DNA of 64,000 bases from Coix lacryma-jobi var. lacryma-jobi (Eukaryota; Streptophyta; Magnoliopsida; Poales; Poaceae), in the NCBI GenBank assembly GCA_009763385.1, contig CM019823.1:172948503-173012502 (forward strand). Reading direction: 5' to 3'. The translations under genes were made by a program, and so were the position numbers. Shown here piece after piece: positions 33,861-45,374 of this stretch (its first letter is position 1; every line of letters starts with the position of its first letter). A model generated the notes under the pieces. That model made no database searches. It was not told the DNA's origin and worked only from the letters and a program-made list of their open reading frames with translations.

Positions 33861-36800
33861 TTTCATTTGTCTTAGTGTGTTTGGCACCATGAATTGTATT
33901 CTTTGTCATGTTTTCTGCCATTGCAGAAGGGAAAGAAACGTGAGAGAAAATATAATGTTCTGTTGTTTAAAATTGGCAGTCGCGCTTGATTTCTGTGGTT
34001 GTTATAATTTCTCATCGTTTCCTTGCTCGTGTCGCTTTGCACTACCGAGAGGCGATTCCATTAGGCTGCAAGGTTTTCTCCATTTGCTTCTTTTGCTCTG
34101 AACTACTGTGTTTGCGGATGGATGCGACTGGTTCTATGGTTGGAGCAGGGATTTGGTACTGATTTGGAGTTTCAGGTTGGTCTATTTGCTGCCCTTTGGT
34201 AGATTATTTGATTTCGGATCCTTGTTAGATTACATGCGTATTACTTGATGACCTCTAGGTAGTTATTAGGTCAATGAGTTACCTTGGCATGTGTTATATA
34301 TAGGTTGTTTTTTTTGTTGTCATAGATTTGGCCTTTGAAGAAATTTCAATTTTTTTGTTCTAGTTTTTCAGTTTGTGAGTTGAATCATTTGACTGTTTTA
34401 GGCATGCCAATAGTTCATGTTCATATGGTTGCTCTGAGGTCTTGCCCTTTAGCCATTTCTTCAGATCAATGATTAAGCTCTTAGCAAGTTGATGTTCTAT
34501 CATTTTTCAGTTTGTAAGTTAATAGTTTCAGAGTTAAGACTTGTGTAGTGCTCTAATGCGAGAACAAACAATAATGATCTATTCGTAGATCTCTATTTAT
34601 TATGGTTTGATTGCTACATTCACCTTTATATATGGTCAAGTATCCATCTCGTGGAGTCTATTTAGTTGCTAGAAAATATGCTCTTTTAATTTATTCTTTA
34701 TCATTTATAGGTTCTGTGTGCCTCAAATGACATTGTATTGTTTTTTATATTTACACTGATTTCTTTATTGTAAATTTATGACTTCTAAGTTATATTTTTT
34801 TAGAAACCAGAACTTCTATCAAGCATTTGCTTCTAAGTTTACATATGTATCCACACAAACAGATCCGTGTTGGTTTGCTTATTGAATTATGGTGTCTGTG
34901 CTCATTCTTTTCTACACAGGGGGAATTACTCTGTAAAAAAGCAGCAGTGGAAATTGGGGATCTATGATGTGCAATAGATGCTTCTTTCTCCACTTTTGTT
35001 GGTGAAAACAGGATTACAGGAAGTCAATTCGTTATGGAGTTCATGACATCGGTGTGTACATACAGGAGCACGTATACTTGTCAGAGAAGTGCACAAGGTT
35101 TATTAACAAGACTGGAATTGTAGTTTTTATAAAGCCTAACTGTGATTTGTTAAAAAGTGAAGTCATCTTGTACAACTTTTATTTCTTTATTTTTGGGTTC
35201 ATGCGTCTGGTAGTTTATAACATGGTTTTTTTTTCTTGTCAAGTCTGTGAGCTCAGATTGCAATTGAAACAGAGTGCAATTCAGACAGAGACAAAATTTG
35301 TGTGTTGCTTTGTAAAATACATGTTTTTGTTCCTGGACAAAATTTGTGTGCTAGTTAAAAAAAACACATGAATTTCCTTTTATGTGTTGTTTACTAGTCT
35401 GCTCAGATTTGAGTGTCAAGTGCCAAAAACACACACAGATTTTTGGCTTCTTAAATTCGTGTGTTTTTTTGGCATAAAACACTCATGTATTGGTGGTCTT
35501 AAAAACACACAAGTTTTAACTACACAAGCCCTTTCTATGACATGCCCTGTCATATGTAGAGGTATGACTTGGGAACATGCAGCACTCGCACGCCAGCGGT
35601 GCGACACTCTCATTTTCGTGCTGCTCCCGACTGATCTCTAGGCACACGTCAAACGTTGGGTCATGCTAGTACGACACGACAAGTCTTTGTTTGGCACAAT
35701 CACGGTCCATGACACAACTTCGTGTCCAAACATCACAATTCTTTTTTGCTTGTTTTCTTCGTCCGCTCATGATATAGAAAGCACATTTTATATTTTAGAC
35801 GCTGAACAATTTTGTCTTTATCCATTCATAGAAAAAAATTATCATTTGTTTATTGTAATTTGTGCTAATAGATTTGAACCATTGGATGAAGATCTGAAGG
35901 TTGTTAGTCATCGTCTGAAAAGTTGCTATATTTCAGACGCCTGAAATATAGCAAATCTCTATATAAAAAGTATAGTTGTATGTATCATAAAAAGTTTCAA
36001 TAACTTTTATAATTCATTCAAGAATTAGTTGAGAGGTAGTGTAATATAAACACTAGAAAAGTGCATTGTAGCGTTATAGACGTGCTTACTTGCCACTTTT
36101 ATTCAATGTCATCCCTCAAGTGTGGCTCAAAATACGAATCGTGTAGTGCCACCCAATGTGATAAGATTTTAGGAACGACATGACCCTCGTTTTCATGCCC
36201 TGTCCTGCTTTGCACCATGCCAAAAAGTCATGTCATGACCTCCTCTCAAATAGCATGGCCCAATCAAGCACTAGCTCTAGTCATATGTTCAAAGTGAGAA
36301 GGCAAGAGTGAGGGTCATTGGACCATAGGACGGAAGAGAAATGAGACAGACAGTGGGGGGATAGTGAGATAGAAGAAGAAAATTTCGCTTTTTAAATATT
36401 TGGTTTAAATCAACTGCTACCTCATCTATTTAAAAAGAATAGAATTCTTATTATATGAGTAGTCAAACAATTTTAACTTTAACCATTTTTATAAAAAATA
36501 ACACTTTTATATCAAATAAATATTATTAGATTGATTATGAAATATGTTTTTATACCAGATCTATTTAAGGCATGGACATATTGATATTTTTTCTTATAAA
36601 ACAGAACAAACTTGAAAAAGGTTTAGAGATAAAATGCTTACAAAAGTTTTTTATAAAAGTATTTATAAAAATCTTACTTGAAGTAAGTGTAAATTACTCT
36701 CTCTCTCTCTCTCAAAATATAAGATATTTAAGTTTGTTCTAAGTTAACTTATCTTAAATTATAGAAAACAGTATAACATCTACCATATAGATAATTTATG

Positions 36801-37045
36801 AAACTACAATTCACAACGTATTAATGGTCTGTTTCACTGTATATGTTGTTTTAGGAGTGCTAGTAAATGTCCAGATTCATTCAATATTCAATACACCTAT
36901 ACTTCCTTTATGTCTAAGTTCAGATACTTCTTTGTTGCACGAATACAAAAGCAAAAACGATTAACATATCAGGAGGGAGTACGTGTTTGTTCGATTCAGT
37001 CAAAAGAGAGTGGCAACGATAATTGAATCAATTCTCTCCACCTAA
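33861..37045. other. Intergenic DNA, no gene recognised
   Basis: AT-rich sequence with scattered short open frames of no familiar type. A Stowaway-like fragment may lie at about 36690-36980, with a CT run at 36698-36714 and GGAGGGAGTACG at the right. A short palindrome AGTTGCTATATTTCAGACGC and its repeat lie at about 35920-35952. Confidence 0.4.
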
Positions 37046-38612
37046 AGCATCTCCAACAACTCCTCAAATTCACTTGATATTCTTATTATTTTGGCAAAAA
37101 CACAAAAATCTCTCTCCAACAACTCTTTAAATCAACTTGGTATATTTTTCAACTTGCTATTTACCCTCCCTGCGCGTGTATTCTTCCGCGCGCGGCCTGG
37201 ACTTTGTATCGCAAGTTTCGGCATGGTCCCCTCCCTCCCCGCGACGATTTCTTCTCCCGCGCGCACCGAAGTCTTCCGCGCCGTCCCCGATCGACTCCTC
37301 TCCCCATCGCGTGGAGATAGAAGAAGTCCTGGCCGTTCCCTGTCTCCTCTTCCCGGTTGAGGCGGGGCACTGCGGCGGCGGCGGCGGCGGCGGCGGCCAC
37401 TCTCCGTCCCCGAGGCGGCCCGCGCCCGAGCTGCACCTCTCCATACGGTATGAGCGCACCACCTGGCTTACGTGGTCGACTGGTCCATCTACTACCCCGT
37501 CAGGCTCGTGAGGGAGACGACCAGGCCGTTGCCCGGTGGGACGCCGCCGACGCTCGGGGAGCTCCTCAAGGGGAAGGTTCACGAGGGAGTCCGCGTCGTG
37601 ATGCTGATTTGGGACGACAAGACGTGGCATGACAAATTCCTTCTGAAAACGGTATGGTTTAAGTTTATTCTTCATAAAGTTGTTCATTAATTTGTGGCCA
37701 ACGAAAGAAGAAGAGTCTGATAGAGATGTTTTAGGCTGAATGCAGGATGGAGTCATGCATACACATGATGAGGAAACTAGAAAGTTTTTCAGGCATTCCG
37801 GTGTATACTGTGTACTGGTTCCTCGTTATGCCAGTAATAAACTTTGAACAGCGATGGAGGAAAGCTACAAAATGGAAAGTCAACCTTAAGAAAGTAGCAA
37901 GTTGGCACTATGACACACTGATAAAACTCAACCGGATGTCATGGATTGTTTCACCAGCTACAGGCGAAGCGAATGTGCATGTCTGCGATGAACAGGACCC
38001 GGAAAATTGGCATGTACAGGTATAATAAGACTGTAGTTTTGACATCACAAACGTTCCAGTATCACCACAGCAAATCCTACTGTTTTACTGTACTTATTTT
38101 GGTGTTCGGCTATGTTTTCAGGTCAATTGATTCAGGATCCATAAAGGGATTTCCTAAACTTGTTCAAGAGGCAGAATCACAGGTTAGGCTCGCCGCCTTT
38201 TCATAAGCATGCATAATGATCCGGCCTTTTCAATTGATGAATCATCCAATTGGCTTTGAAGACGGTATCTCTTCCTAGTGAATGGAGGACGAGATGTCGG
38301 CTTTGCTGCAGCTTTTCACCGGCTTCACTTGTTGGAGATGATCCGGCCTTGCTGGAGCTTTTCACCGGCAACGGCGCAGAGAAGTGGCAATGGCGCGGCG
38401 TCTTTGTTCGCGCGCGACGGAAGGACGCGAAGAGTCGCGAGCAGGCAAAAACTCACGCTGAGTTGGAATGGGCCGGTACTAGGTGGGCCTTATTTAATTT
38501 TACCAAGTTGGAATAGCAAATTGTTGGAGAGAAATCTTTTTTTCACTTGCCAAATAAAATAGCAACTTGCTAAAACTCAAGATATACCAAGTGATTTTTA
38601 CCAACAAATAAT
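37046..38612. mobile_element. Pack-MULE-like element with phospholipase D cargo
   Basis: The left end has GCATCTCCAACAACTC, TCTCTCTCCAACAACTC and AACTTGGTATATTTTTC. The right end has the inverted set: ACCAAGTTGGAAT, TTGTTGGAGAGAAATC, AACTTGCTAAAAC and ATACCAAGTGATTTTTACC. These diverged repeats of about 110-130 bp bracket GC-rich host gene pieces and no transposase, the layout of a Pack-MULE. Exact ends and target duplication are not certain. Confidence 0.7.
37466..38182 (+). pseudogene. Phospholipase D gene fragments (captured)
   Basis: Piece A (about 37466-37651): DWSIYYPVRLVRET, PTLGELLKGKVHEGVRV, WDDKTWHDKFLLKT, then a GT donor. Piece B (37746-38019): GVMHTHDEETRKFFRHSGV and VLVPRYASN, then a jump near 37842 with a frame change to FEQRWRKATKW, WIVSPATGEANVHV and DPENWHVQ. 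Piece C (about 38115-38182): FRSIDSGSIKGFP. These are successive parts of plant phospholipase D, whose full protein has two HKD motifs and hydrolyses phosphatidylcholine to phosphatidic acid. The first HKD region is deleted at the piece B junction, and the second would lie beyond piece C. The splice acceptor of piece C is altered. Not functional as PLD. Confidence 0.82.
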
Positions 38613-38689
38613 ACCAGCTACTTATTGTATCCATTTATAATGCGATCTATTATGTGCTGATATATCCAGACACGAAACAAGGCTAGATG

Positions 38690-38955
38690 ACGCTGTAAAA
38701 CTGATGAGAGCAACTCCAACATTCTTTATATGTTTCGTTATTATTACAAATAGAGATTGGTAAAAAAAATGCACTTCAATAGCTTCGTTACATCTATTTT
38801 TAAATTTTCCGCTAACCAAAGATGAAGAATGGAACTGGCTCTCTAGAGAGCGCAAAAATATAGGAAAAATATTAAAGGGTGAAAGAAAGAACAAATTTTA
38901 TTTAAATAGCTCTCTCTGAGTAAGAATTTAGAGGATGAGGTTAGGAAAAACTCTT
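38690..38955. mobile_element. MITE-like sequence with GAGCAACTCCAACA end
   Basis: GAGAGCAACTCCAACATTCT at the left and an internal GCTCTCTCTGAGTAAGAATT resemble the termini of non-autonomous Mutator-like or hAT-like grass elements. The right terminus was not pinned down. Confidence 0.4.
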
Positions 38956-39310
38956 AGGACCGTTTGGATCCTTTTATTTAGAGAAATCAAAATTTACTTA
39001 ATAAATTAAACTATTTAATTTGGAATATAATATTCCACTATTTTTCAAAGTACACATATAAGTCTACCTCAAATTCATAGGGTAAGAAATAGAATTCATT
39101 CTATAGATCTTCATGCAATGTTCTACTTTGTAAATTATAGCATGCTCTTTAACTCGATCCTATATGATAGAAATACAATACATAAATATAAAATATCTTT
39201 TGTATAGCTAAAAATAATATACAAATATAATCCATACCACTATATTAGCTTAGTTAATATATGTCTATATTATGATTATTAAATAAATTCAATTCCAAGG
39301 ATCTGATTCT
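38956..39310. mobile_element. MITE fragment with a GACCGTTTGGATCC terminus
   Basis: GGACCGTTTGGATCCTTTTA at 38958, followed by TTACTTAATAAATTAAACTA and GGAATATAATATTCCACTA, matches a MITE type common in grasses. The right end (CAATTCCAAGGATCTGATTC) is decayed. Confidence 0.5.
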
Positions 39311-39479
39311 ACGACGGACTGAAAAAGAACCAAGCAGCTTCCTAATTTGTTGGCATTATTTTGTTTGTAATTTTTTTTTAGTTTCCAGGAAAAAATGGAG
39401 CAGAAAATCCTTAACTCTTTCTTAAAAAAAATCTTGTTCAGATTGTCAGACAGGGAGCTTGCCTACACAGCGAGCGCTT

Positions 39480-39826
39480 AGGGCGTCCGCAACGGTGTTC
39501 AAATCGCTAGCTATTTGGTCTCTATGAAGAATACTATTGGCTCTTAATGACAACTTACAAATAGCTAGCTAGATAAGAGATATAAATAACTACTATTTTG
39601 ATGAGACAACTTACAAAAGTAGCACTCTTATTGGCTATCGAGGAGAGAGATCAAATAACTAGCTATTAGGAAGTCGCTAGCTATTTGATCTCTCTCTTCG
39701 ATAGCCAATAAGAGTGCTACTTTTATATTATTTTTATACGTCATCTCGCTAGCTATTTGTAAAGTGCTATTGAGAGCCAATAGAATTTCTCTTAGCTAGC
39801 TATTTGACAACCATTGCGGATGGCCT
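39480..39826. mobile_element. Foldback MITE with long near-perfect hairpin
   Basis: Outer ends AGGGCGTCCGCAACGG and CCATTGCGGATGGCCT are inverted copies. Inner arms at 39615-39664 and 39676-39724 are inverted repeats of about 49 bp with two mismatches (GTAGCACTCTTATTGGCTAT), separated by about 11 bp. GCTAGCTATTTG recurs throughout. Flanks TTA and TTG hint at a Tourist-type 3-bp duplication. It has no coding capacity and, if transcribed, would fold into a long hairpin. Confidence 0.8.
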
Positions 39827-39984
39827 TGGTGAAATCATCCTTTGCATTGCCTATCCAGAGTGTCCCAGTCCATATCCTAGCTCAAATTCACCTCGCCTAA
39901 ATTATTCGCGAAAGAATCAGCATCTCAAGACCGTACTGTATGAATTAACAAATCCTACCGGTTTCTTGTTTCCCAAGGACACTC

Positions 39985-40025
39985 ACACAGATCTCGCAGT
40001 GCGGTTAGTCTTTGCCAGTCCTGGA
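39985..40025 (+). promoter_or_regulatory. Upstream block shared by P450 copies 4 and 3
   Basis: ACACAGATCTCGCAGTGCGG plus GTCTTTGCCAG matches 27000-27040. A MITE lies between this block and the TATA box. Confidence 0.5.
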
Positions 40026-40181
40026 AGTAGCCGCGATGGAGAGCGATGGCGACCTCCAGACGCAACAAGACAGTGACCTCGAGTATACTGTATGCTAACT
40101 GTATCGTGCAGATCCGATAAACAGCACTGCACAGGAACCATCCTCCCCGGACGTGCGTCATCAGTTGCGTATGCTTGTATA

Positions 40182-40423
40182 GGGCCTCTTTTATATGCTG
40201 AAATTTTTTCTAACTTTCGTATTGTAGCACTTTTGTTTGTATTTGACAAATATTATCCAATCATATGCTAACTAGCTTTAAAAGATTTGTCTCGTGATTT
40301 ACAACTAATCTGTATAATTAGTTATTTATTTTATCAATATTTAATGTTCGATGCATGTGTCTAAACATTGATGTGATGGGGAGAATGAAAAAATTAGAAG
40401 TTAAAAGGAATCTAAACTAGACC
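40182..40423. mobile_element. MITE in the P450 copy 4 promoter
   Basis: GGGCCTCTTTTATATGCTGA at the left and AATCTAAACTAGACC at the right are weak inverted ends. The core AATTAGTTATTTATTTTATC and ATTTAATGTTCGATGCATG matches the element at 468-665, so it is the same family. It ends about 40 bp upstream of the TATA box. Confidence 0.65.
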
Positions 40424-40464
40424 TAGATATAGCAAACTAATCATGGTGCGGGTGTCAGTTTGTG

Positions 40465-40471
40465 TATATAA
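40465..40471 (+). promoter_or_regulatory. TATA box of P450 copy 4
   Basis: TATATAA about 96 bp upstream of the ATG at 40561. In-frame ATGs at about 40470 and 40485 overlap or closely follow it, so they are unlikely to be translated. Confidence 0.6.
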
Positions 40472-40560
40472 TGCAGCAACGAAGCATGGCGCCGCCACAC
40501 ACTGCCACAGCAATACAGCACACACTAGCGATCGATCCGAACAGAGACACAGCAGACGTC

Positions 40561-42258
40561 ATGGATAAGGCCTATGTCGCCGTCCTATCCGTCGCCTTCC
40601 TCTTCTTGCTCCACTACCTCATGGGCCGGCGCGCCGCCGCCGGCGGCAAGGGCAAGCGGCTCCCGCCGAGCCCTCTGGCCATTCCGTTCATCGGCCACCT
40701 CCACCTTGTCAAGACGCCGTTCCACTCGGCGTTGACCCGCCTCGCGGCGCGCCACGGCCCGGTGTTCTCCATGCGCATGGGGCACCGCCGCGCGGTGGTC
40801 GTGTCCTCGCCGGAGTGCGCCAGGGTGTGCTTCACGGAGCACGACCAGAGCTTCGCCAACCGGCCGAATTTCCCGTCGATGCGGCTCGTGTCCTTCGACG
40901 GCGCCATGCTCTCCGTGTCCAGCTACGGGCCCTACTGGCGCAACCTCCGCCGCGTCGCCACCGTGCAGCTCCTCTCCGCGCACCGCGTCGCCTGCATGTC
41001 CCCCGTCATCGCTGCCGAGGTGCGCGCCATGGTGCGCCGGATGAACCGCCTAGCCGCGACGGCGCCCGGCGGCGCCGCGCGCATCCAGCTGCGGCGGCGG
41101 CTGTTCGACCTCTCTCTCAGCGTGCTCATGGAGACCATCGCGCAGACCAAGACCTCCCGCTCCGAAGCGTACGCCGACACCGACGTCTCACCCGAGGCGA
41201 ACGAGTTGACGCAGATTTCCGAGGAGCTCATGCCATGCCTCGGCACGGCCAACCTGTGGGACTACCTGCCGTTTCTGCGGTGGTTCGACGTGTTCGGCGT
41301 GAGGAACAAGCTCATGTCTGCCGTGAGGTGGAGGGACGCGTTCCTGCGGCGGCTCATCGACGCAGAGCGGCGGAGGCCGGACGATGGCGGCGACAGCGAG
41401 AAGAAGAGCATGCTAGCCGTGCTGTTCTCTTTGCAGAAGACAGAGCCGGAGCTGTACACGGATACCATGATCATGGCGCTGTGCGGGGTGAGTGTCTCAA
41501 ATAGTACCTTCTGTCTTTTTTGGGGGCAAAGTTTGCGAAACTTATACAGTATCTTACTATCACAAGAAATTTCCATGCATGTTCAATGATGATATACACT
41601 GTATGTCGCTTTAATTCTTGTTTTCCCCCTTGTGATGATGAAGGACTTATTTGGCGCCGGAACAGAGACCACATCGACCACGACAGAATGGGCCATGTCG
41701 CTTCTTCTGAAGCACCCGAAGGCGCTCAAGAAGGCACAAGCAGAGATCGACGCGGTCGTGGGCAGCTCCCGCCTGATCACCCCGGACGACGTGCCCCGCC
41801 TCGGCTACCTGCACTGCGTCATCAACGAGACCTTGCGCATGTACCCGGCCGCGCCGCTGCTGCTCCCGCACGAGTCGTCCGCGGACTGCAAGGTCGGCGG
41901 CTACGACGTGCCCCGCGGCACGCTGCTGATCGTGAACACGTACGCCATCCACAGGGACCCGGCGGTGTGGGAGGATCCTGCCGAGTTCAGGCCGGAGCGG
42001 TTTGAGGACGGAAAGGCCGAGGGGCGGCTGCTGATGCCGTTCGGGATGGGGCGGCGCAAGTGCCCCGGGGAGACGCTCGCGCTGCGGACTGTCGGGATGG
42101 TGCTCGGCACGCTGGTCCAGTGCTTCGACTGGGACAGAGTTGATGGTGTCGAAATCGACATGACCGAGGCCGGCGGCCTGACCATGCCCCGGGCCGTCCC
42201 TTTGGAAGCCACGTGCAAGCCTCGTGCAGCTATGAGTGATCTTCTTCAGAAGCTGTGA
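40561..42258 (+). CDS. CYP81A: Cytochrome P450, CYP81A type, copy 4
   Basis: Intact, 513 residues. Exon 1 40561-41487, intron 41488-41643 (GT-AG, phase 0), exon 2 41644-42258. The start MDKAYVAVLSVAFLFLLHYL is the family N-terminus and membrane anchor, chosen over upstream in-frame ATGs that fall at the TATA box. The hinge is LPPSPLAIPFIGHLHL, with L in place of the usual second P. AGTETT at about 314-319, ETLR 371-374, PERF 426-429, and FGMGRRKCPG with heme Cys 449. ER-bound monooxygenase by family. Likely roles in grasses are xenobiotic or terpenoid oxidation, but the substrate is not known. Very similar to copy 3, including the short intron position, so the pair is a recent tandem duplicate. 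Confidence 0.95.
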
Positions 42259-42606
42259 TATAATATCCCTCTATAGGCGAAATTTTCATTTGTAGTTTAT
42301 AGCAGGACGCATGGCTGATGAACGATGGTTTGCGCTGAACTAAATAATTAAACATGCGGGTATGCCCACGTAAGTAATTACCGTCTACGCTACCGAAAAA
42401 CCAATCTTTGCCGACATTGCCGGATCTTGTATTTTTGGTCCACGAAAGATTTTTGGTAGATTTTAAGGTGATTTAAACTGAATTTTCCATTATTTTTTAG
42501 CCCGCTGGAAATTTTGGACTAATTTAAAGAAAAATTAAACTAATTTTAACTTAATCATATGTATATTTTTGGGTCAAGGGGGGGCTGTAGCACCCCCTGG
42601 ATCCGC
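42259..42606. other. 3' flank of P450 copy 4
   Basis: Short AT-rich 3' flank with no further gene. CTGGATCCGCCACTG at 42599-42613 is the inverted form of a transposon end common in plants, but its partner was not found. Confidence 0.45.
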
Positions 42607-43079
42607 CACTGCTTGCTGAGTACCTCGCACTTTGCCGAGTGTTTTTTTCGGGCACTCAGCAAAGAGCCAAAGAAAAAATACTCGACAAAGATTTTCTTTG
42701 CCGAGAGCAAAAAAAAAATACTCGGCATAGTGTTTTTTTGGCACTTTGCCGAGTGTATTTTTGCACTCGGCAAAGAGCTCTTTGCCAAAAAAAATTTTTG
42801 ACACTCGGCAAAGCCAATTTTTAAATCACATTTTGAAGCAGTAAATTAATCCAAATGAAAAAGTTTTCAACTACAAAGTTGTTTAACTTATCAAGATGAA
42901 GAATTTTTTGTTTTGGTGATTTCTTCATTTGACAAACTTAGAAAAAATTTGTTCACAAATCTTACGTATCTCTCTGGTAGTTTATGAAACTACAAGAGTG
43001 ATATATAATGTTTGTGAATAATATTAGAACCACAATGTCGGATGCACAAATGATCAAACAACCAAAATAAACTCTTGAC

Positions 43080-43565
43080 AAGTTATGGAAATTTGTAGTT
43101 GATAACTTTTTAATATGAAGTCATCTAGTTATGCAAAACTGTGTTCGAATTTAAAAAATTTAAAATTCGAATTTTTCAAAAGAACTCGGATCAAGAAATG
43201 ACGAAAACGAAAGTTGTAGATCTCAAAAAGTTATGAAACTTTGTAGTTGACAACTTTTTGATTTGAAATCATCTTGTCTTGCAAAACTGTATTTGAATTT
43301 AAAAATTTTGAAATTTAATTTTTTTTAAAAAAAATACCTCAGATGGAGAAATGGCCAAAATGAAAATTGTAGATCTCAAAAAGTTATGAAACTTTGGAGT
43401 TGACAGCTTTTTGATTTGAAATCATCTTGTGAACGAAAACTATGTTTCAAATTGTCAAATTTGAAATTCAAATTTTTATAAACGACCTCGGATAGAAAAA
43501 CTACCAAAATAAAAGTTATAGATCTCGAAAAGTTAGAAAACTTTGTAGTTGACTCGGTTTAGTAT
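43080..43565. repeat. Degenerate tandem repeat inside the CACTA remnant
   Basis: Four imperfect units of about 150 bp each include GTTGTAGATCTCAAAAAGTT, ATGAAACTTTGTAGTTGACA and TTTTTGATTTGAAATCATCT. They recur near 43085, 43215, 43370 and 43510. Confidence 0.75.
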
Positions 43566-43602
43566 AATATATGGGGAACCGAAACGAAGATGGAACATAT
43601 GT

Positions 43603-43675
43603 GAGTGTGTCGTGCAGTGGTAGAGGAGGCTCTGCGCGGGCGAGAGGTCGTGAGTTCAAATCCTACTACGATTTC
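43603..43675 (+). other. tRNA-like sequence inside the CACTA remnant
   Basis: GTGCAGTGGTAGAGG (43612-43626) resembles box A and the D arm, and GAGTTCAAATCC (43652-43663) resembles box B, about 30 nt apart. No complete cloverleaf was found. The element at 25790 contains a similar fossil in the other orientation. Confidence 0.5.
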
Positions 43676-43758
43676 GAGGAAGACGGGAGGGCGTTGTCTA
43701 GTGGGCCTCTTTGCCATTAGTTTCTTTGCCGAGTGTAAAGAATTAATCTCCCGTAGTG

Positions 43759-45365
43759 ATAGCCGCATATATGTATGAACAATTACTCAACTAGCACTAG
43801 TTTTTTGCCGGCGTGCTTTAGCAAATTTCATCTTCCGCGGTTGTCATGCATTAAGATGCTCTCCAACCGTATTTGTTAATCTCACTCTCTAAATCATTAT
43901 TTAAAGAGTTTTTTCAATAAAACTTGCTCTATATATCTCTTTATCCTTCAAAGATTTCTCTATATCTTAGTTTCTACAGCCATACTGTTGGGTGATTCCG
44001 GTGGTTGTTTGTAAATATAATTCTATTTAGTTTTTTGTTCGAAGTCTAACTTTTCTGCACCTTGACCATCAATATCTAATATACAAATAGTCCACACAAG
44101 ATTGATGCTACTAGATTCATTATAGAGAATAATTTTATATTTTTTATTAAATGCAAAGTTTTTTGTAGATATTGCTATCCAAAATGGAAATATGACTTAG
44201 AACAAGCCTGGATGAACTTATATTTGACCTGGAGAAAGTATGTTACGCATGTCAAGCAAAATCACACCCCTTTTTAAAACATTCAACACATGTGATAGTG
44301 GCAAAAAAAAGTCGTGTAACATATTTTGTGTTCACATCTCTTTTTAGATTACGGACCAAGATAATAGAGCCTTTATTCAAAAAATTGCACACAGTGTTCA
44401 TTATTATTACAATACGGTAACTCCCCACAAAGGAGAACATAGTCTCTTAAAAATGTTACTTTGGAAATAGAATCCCCAGCCATATGACACTTAGGAATCA
44501 AGCCTATGAAAGCCCATATGTATATTGATATGAGATTATGGGAGTTTAGTCCCACCTTATTTATTGATGGCAGGTTAGATCAACATATACAATTTCAAGT
44601 TCATGTAATCAACCATAGGTTAGCTTTTTTACATGAAAAAAGGACAAAACGTAAGTGGGTTCAACTGTATGATTCACTCACAGTGGACTAGACATGTGGC
44701 ACATGGCGTGCGTGGGATTGGATGTGGTGTAGTAACGGAACATGTGCCTAGACTACAGGAAATGTTCATGGTCATTATTTGTCTAGTTATGGATGTGTTG
44801 GCCAATGAGGATGTCACCCTCTTTGAGGTGGGGGTATATACAACGTCTGCCCAAGTTTCAAACCCCTAGTCCATCTTGATGCGAGCTATTGGTTCACTGC
44901 TCCTTTATCAAGCTTCAAACCCCACAAGGTTGTCACTGTACCTTCAACGCTTGATCTCGAGCTAGATAGAACTACAAGAAGCTACTCAACACCTATTTTA
45001 CACTAGAGATGCTCTTTACCTCTCTTTTGGCGGGGATGAGCTCAATAGATCCTTGCAAAATTACTATGGAGCGTCAACACAATCTTCTTTGTAATGTTGC
45101 AGTGGAGTTTATTCATGGGCTCCATAGCCATCTATGTGGTGTAAACCACCAAGAGTAACAAGAATTTGCTTGCTAACATTCTAGTGCCACTCTCAATGAA
45201 CTCCCTCGATGCAATGCACTAGAATGTTGATCTCAAACTGAAAGATGAAATCCAAATCATGTGAGTGGGGAGGCTTTCTGTATGATCTCTAGTATATGTG
45301 TATAAGGATCGACAAGTGTCCAAGAGTTGTGCCATGTTCATGAAAGACAACAATATGTATCCCCA
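43759..45365. other. Intergenic DNA, no gene recognised
   Basis: Only short open frames without known motifs. A MITE-like end (AGATGCTCTCCAACCGTATT) occurs at about 43854. 44880-45320 reads like decayed coding DNA but no protein could be named. Confidence 0.4.
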
Positions 45366-45374
45366 CATACTCAG

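Larger units (their letters stand above)
42607..43758. mobile_element. CACTA element remnant, about 1.15 kb
   Basis: The right end is the inverted CACTA terminus CACTACGGGAGATTAATTCT (minus strand from 43758). Clustered subterminal motifs CTTTGCCGAGTG lie at both ends (42628-42815 and 43730-43738). The left end is uncertain: CACTGCTTG at 42607 may be a decayed terminus, and the 3-bp flanks do not match. Non-autonomous, with no transposase. Confidence 0.7.

Noticed and set aside
36698..36714. CT microsatellite as a promoter element
   Set aside because: It is a short simple repeat with no adjacent gene.
40462..40560. In-frame upstream ATGs as the start of P450 copy 4
   Set aside because: They overlap or directly follow the TATA box, so they are probably upstream of, or too close to, the transcript start. 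MDKAYVAVL is the conserved family start.
42599..42613. CAGTGGCGGATCCAG (minus strand) as a complete transposon
   Set aside because: Only one end was found, and no partner inverted repeat or target duplication could be located.
45366..45374. Reading the flanks of the 14.9-kb element as an 8-bp hAT duplication
   Set aside because: The encoded transposase is mudrA-like, the inverted repeats are long, and a 9-bp duplication with one mismatch fits better.
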